DNA of 6,536 bases from SIG673 sp964570105. Lineage in GTDB: Bacteria; Bacillota; Clostridia; Oscillospirales; CAG-272. The position numbers and the translations under genes are program-made. The stretch is from positions 1 through 6,536 of the forward strand of contig CAZMWM010000102.1 in the NCBI GenBank assembly GCA_964570105.1. The letters are read 5' to 3'. The stretch's first letter is position 1. Each line of letters opens with the position of its first letter. Positions 4,976 to 6,536 of the stretch are shown in pieces. The notes under the pieces are model-generated. The model was given only the letters and a program-made list of their open reading frames with translations, did no database searches and was not told the DNA's origin.

Positions 4976-6536
4976 GCGACTGTCACCGCAAGCGGTAAGT
5001 GCGGTAGTAATTTGACGTGGAGCCTTGACAGTGAGGGCGCACTCACTATTTCCGGAAGCGGTGCGATGACGAGTTCGCCGTGGAGAAGTTCATATAGCTC
5101 GAGCATCAAAACTGTCGTGATAGGCGATGGTGTGACGAGCATAGGATATGAAGCGTTCGACGGTTGCAGTAGCCTTACAAGTATAATGATACCTAAAAGT
5201 GTAACGAGTATAGAAAGTAGTGCGTTCATGCGTTGCGGTAAGCTTACGAGTGTAACTATACCCGACGGTGTGACGAGTATAGGAAGTCTGGCGTTCTGGT
5301 ATTGCAGTAGTCTTACGAGCATAACTATACCGAATAGTGTAATGAGCATAGGAGAAGATGCGTTTTATAATTGTAGTAAAAATCTCGAAAGTATAACAGT
5401 AGCAGAAGGAAACATTAAATATCATTCATCGTGGAATTGCCTTATAGAAACAGAAAGCAAGACATTGATACTTGGATGTAAAAACAGTATTATTCCAAGT
5501 GATGGAAGTGTAACGAGCATAGCAGATGATGCGTTCCGTGCTTGCAGTGGTCTTAAGAGCATAACCATACCCGATGGTGTAACGAGCATAGGAAGTTCTG
5601 CGTTCTACTATTGCAATAGCCTTACGAGTATAATTATACCTGATAGCGTAACGAGTATAGGAAATTATGCGTTCTACTATTGCAATAGCCTTACGACGAG
5701 TATAATTATACCTGATAGCGTAACGAGTATAGGAAATTATGCGTTCTATAATTGCAGTAGTCTTATGAGCATAACTATACCTAATAGCGTTACGAGCATA
5801 GGATATTCTGCGTTCTACAATTGCAGTAAGCTTACGAGCATAACTATACCCGATAGTGTTACGAGCATAGGAGTTGAGGCGTTCTACGGTTGCAGTAAGC
5901 TTACGAGCATAACTATACCTGATAGTGTAACGAGTATAGGAAAATATACGTTCAGTAAATGCAGTGGTCTTACGAGCGTAACTATAGGTAATGGTGTAAC
6001 GAATATAGAAAATTATGCGTTCTACTATTGCAGTAGTCTTACGAATATAACCATACCCGATAGTGTAACGAGTATAGGAAGTTATGCATTCTCCGGTTGC
6101 TGGAGTCTTGAGCTTGTAACCATAAACAGTGTGAATGTCATTTCAAGTATCACTTCTTCGGATGCTTGCGGATATCTCGCGAATTACGCAAAGACATTTG
6201 CTATAAAGTCCGATATAACGACTATTGGAAGCTATATCACTTCAAATTTCACGAACGTTGACACCATAACGCTTAATGGTCTTTCTTACAACGTATATTC
6301 CAAGCACACGCACAGCGTGGGTGATGCGAACTGGACTGTCTCGGACAACGGCGACAAGGTTTGCTCCGTTTGTGGACTTACGGTTTCGGCTCCGGCACCT
6401 GCAAAGACCGAGGGCTATTGCGGAAATAACGTAAAGTGGGCATTTGACGACGAGACCAGTACTTTGACCATTACCGGAAAAGGCGCGATGAAGGATTATT
6501 CCGGCACGAGCATGCCTTGGTATGCATATGCATCGC
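4859..6536 (+). CDS. Secreted BspA-like leucine-rich repeat (LRR_5) surface protein, 3' end missing
   Basis: The frame is open from ATG 4859 to the window edge: 559 codons plus one base, with no stop. The purine-rich AAAGGATGGG (4842-4851) is the ribosome site, and the ATG is followed at once by a signal peptide, which supports this start. Layout: signal peptide (1-39, cut after AHA); a small beta domain with GKCGSNLTWSL and GALTISGSGAM (about 45-75); LRR block 1, four repeats (88-180); an island of about 31 residues (181-211) with no repeat pattern; LRR block 2, nine repeats (212-421); a linker with HTH at 483-485, Trp492 and CSVCG (502-506); then from 519 a second copy of the beta domain (GYCGNNVKWAF, LTITGKGAM, MPWYAY). 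The repeat consensus is IPDSVTSIGxxAFYxCSSLTSIT. BspA-like proteins are surface adhesins or binding proteins in many host-associated microbes; ligand unknown. Ile is mostly ATA and Ser mostly AGT/AGC in the repeats, unlike the genes upstream. Any cell-wall anchor would lie beyond the window. Confidence 0.93.
   Translation, partial: MTAKSIFDRRKAFGAVICGVLCLLMLVGLAFLTETDAHAATVTASGKCGSNLTWSLDSEGALTISGSGAMTSSPWRSSYSSSIKTVVIGDGVTSIGYEAFDGCSSLTSIMIPKSVTSIESSAFMRCGKLTSVTIPDGVTSIGSLAFWYCSSLTSITIPNSVMSIGEDAFYNCSKNLESITVAEGNIKYHSSWNCLIETESKTLILGCKNSIIPSDGSVTSIADDAFRACSGLKSITIPDGVTSIGSSAFYYCNSLTSIIIPDSVTSIGNYAFYYCNSLTTSIIIPDSVTSIGNYAFYNCSSLMSITIPNSVTSIGYSAFYNCSKLTSITIPDSVTSIGVEAFYGCSKLTSITIPDSVTSIGKYTFSKCSGLTSVTIGNGVTNIENYAFYYCSSLTNITIPDSVTSIGSYAFSGCWSLELVTINSVNVISSITSSDACGYLANYAKTFAIKSDITTIGSYITSNFTNVDTITLNGLSYNVYSKHTHSVGDANWTVSDNGDKVCSVCGLTVSAPAPAKTEGYCGNNVKWAFDDETSTLTITGKGAMKDYSGTSMPWYAYAS
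5120..6121 (+). repeat. Tandem 69-bp LRR_5 coding repeats in two blocks (4 + 9)
   Basis: Thirteen repeats of mostly 23 codons. The first block (5120-5398) has repeats of 23, 23, 23 and 24 codons; the second (5492-6121) has 25, 23, 24 and then six of 23. The conserved frame is I-P-(D/N)-S/G-V-T-S-I-G, two variable residues, A-F, two variable residues, C-S-x-L-T-S-I-T. The blocks are split by an island (5399-5491) encoding VAEGNIKYHSSWNCLIE and onward, the type of non-repeat insert seen in other BspA-like proteins. Confidence 0.92.
5600..5740 (+). repeat. Near-identical tandem duplication of one LRR unit, with an extra ACG codon
   Basis: Copy 1 (5600-5668, 69 bp) and copy 2 (5669-5740, 72 bp) are identical except that copy 2 has ACGACG at 5693-5698 where copy 1 has ACG. 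All other repeats differ from each other at many positions, so this pair is the youngest. The insertion keeps frame and adds one Thr (LTTSIII in place of LTSIII). Confidence 0.9.

Noticed and set aside
4711..5425. Two overlapping - strand frames opposite the LRR gene
   Set aside because: Their repetitive translations are the complements of the LRR repeats, and the + strand frame has promoter, ribosome site, signal peptide and clear domain structure.
5120..6121. Regular 69-bp repeats as a CRISPR array
   Set aside because: The units are contiguous, diverged, keep one reading frame and encode leucine-rich repeats; there are no unique spacers.
6522..6533. Second copy of the palindrome ATGCATATGCAT, also seen at 2882-2893
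   Set aside because: Here it falls inside coding sequence (Tyr-Ala-Tyr-Ala) and the flanks share nothing with the first copy, so it is probably coincidence.

Overview
The window looks like part of a chromosome from a gut-type Clostridia (Firmicutes) bacterium, possibly of the Oscillospirales/Ruminococcaceae kind. This rests on strong AGGAGG-type ribosome sites, sigma-A promoters with TATAAT boxes, an orphan MsmX/UgpC-type sugar-transport ATPase, a BspA-like leucine-rich-repeat surface protein with a CxxCG motif, and hairpin-rich intergenic DNA of a style common in that group. No 16S or other marker gene is present, so the assignment is an inference. All genes are on the + strand.

Layout. Positions 1-597 hold the 3' part of an RsuA-type 16S rRNA pseudouridine synthase whose start lies before the window. 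After 60 bases comes a complete tex gene (658-2823), an S1-domain RNA-binding transcription/translation accessory factor; the two probably form a housekeeping unit. The gap 2824-3038 contains palindromes and then a strong promoter (2935-2963, extended -10) for a complete ABC ATPase gene (3039-4166). That gene is closed by a perfect 14-bp hairpin terminator (4191-4221), so it looks monocistronic. This fits an ATPase that energises several sugar importers encoded elsewhere.

Positions 4222-4742 have no credible gene. They are a mosaic of inverted repeats, including a possible 78-bp insertion and a second terminator-like hairpin (4628-4654). At 4743-4771 lies a perfect consensus sigma-A promoter whose -10 box sits inside a 7-bp inverted repeat. 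It drives a secreted leucine-rich-repeat protein that starts at 4859 and runs off the right edge (559 codons visible). That protein has a signal peptide, a short beta domain, 13 repeats of about 23 residues, a His/Cys motif, and then the start of a second copy of the beta domain.

The genes do not form one pathway. The left part is translation/RNA housekeeping, the middle is sugar uptake energy supply, and the right part is a cell-surface or secreted adhesin-like protein. I see no clear evidence of a new defence, mobile or regulatory system. The parts most worth a second look are the modular repeat protein with a near-perfect 69-bp internal duplication, its promoter/inverted repeat, and the hairpin mosaic before it.
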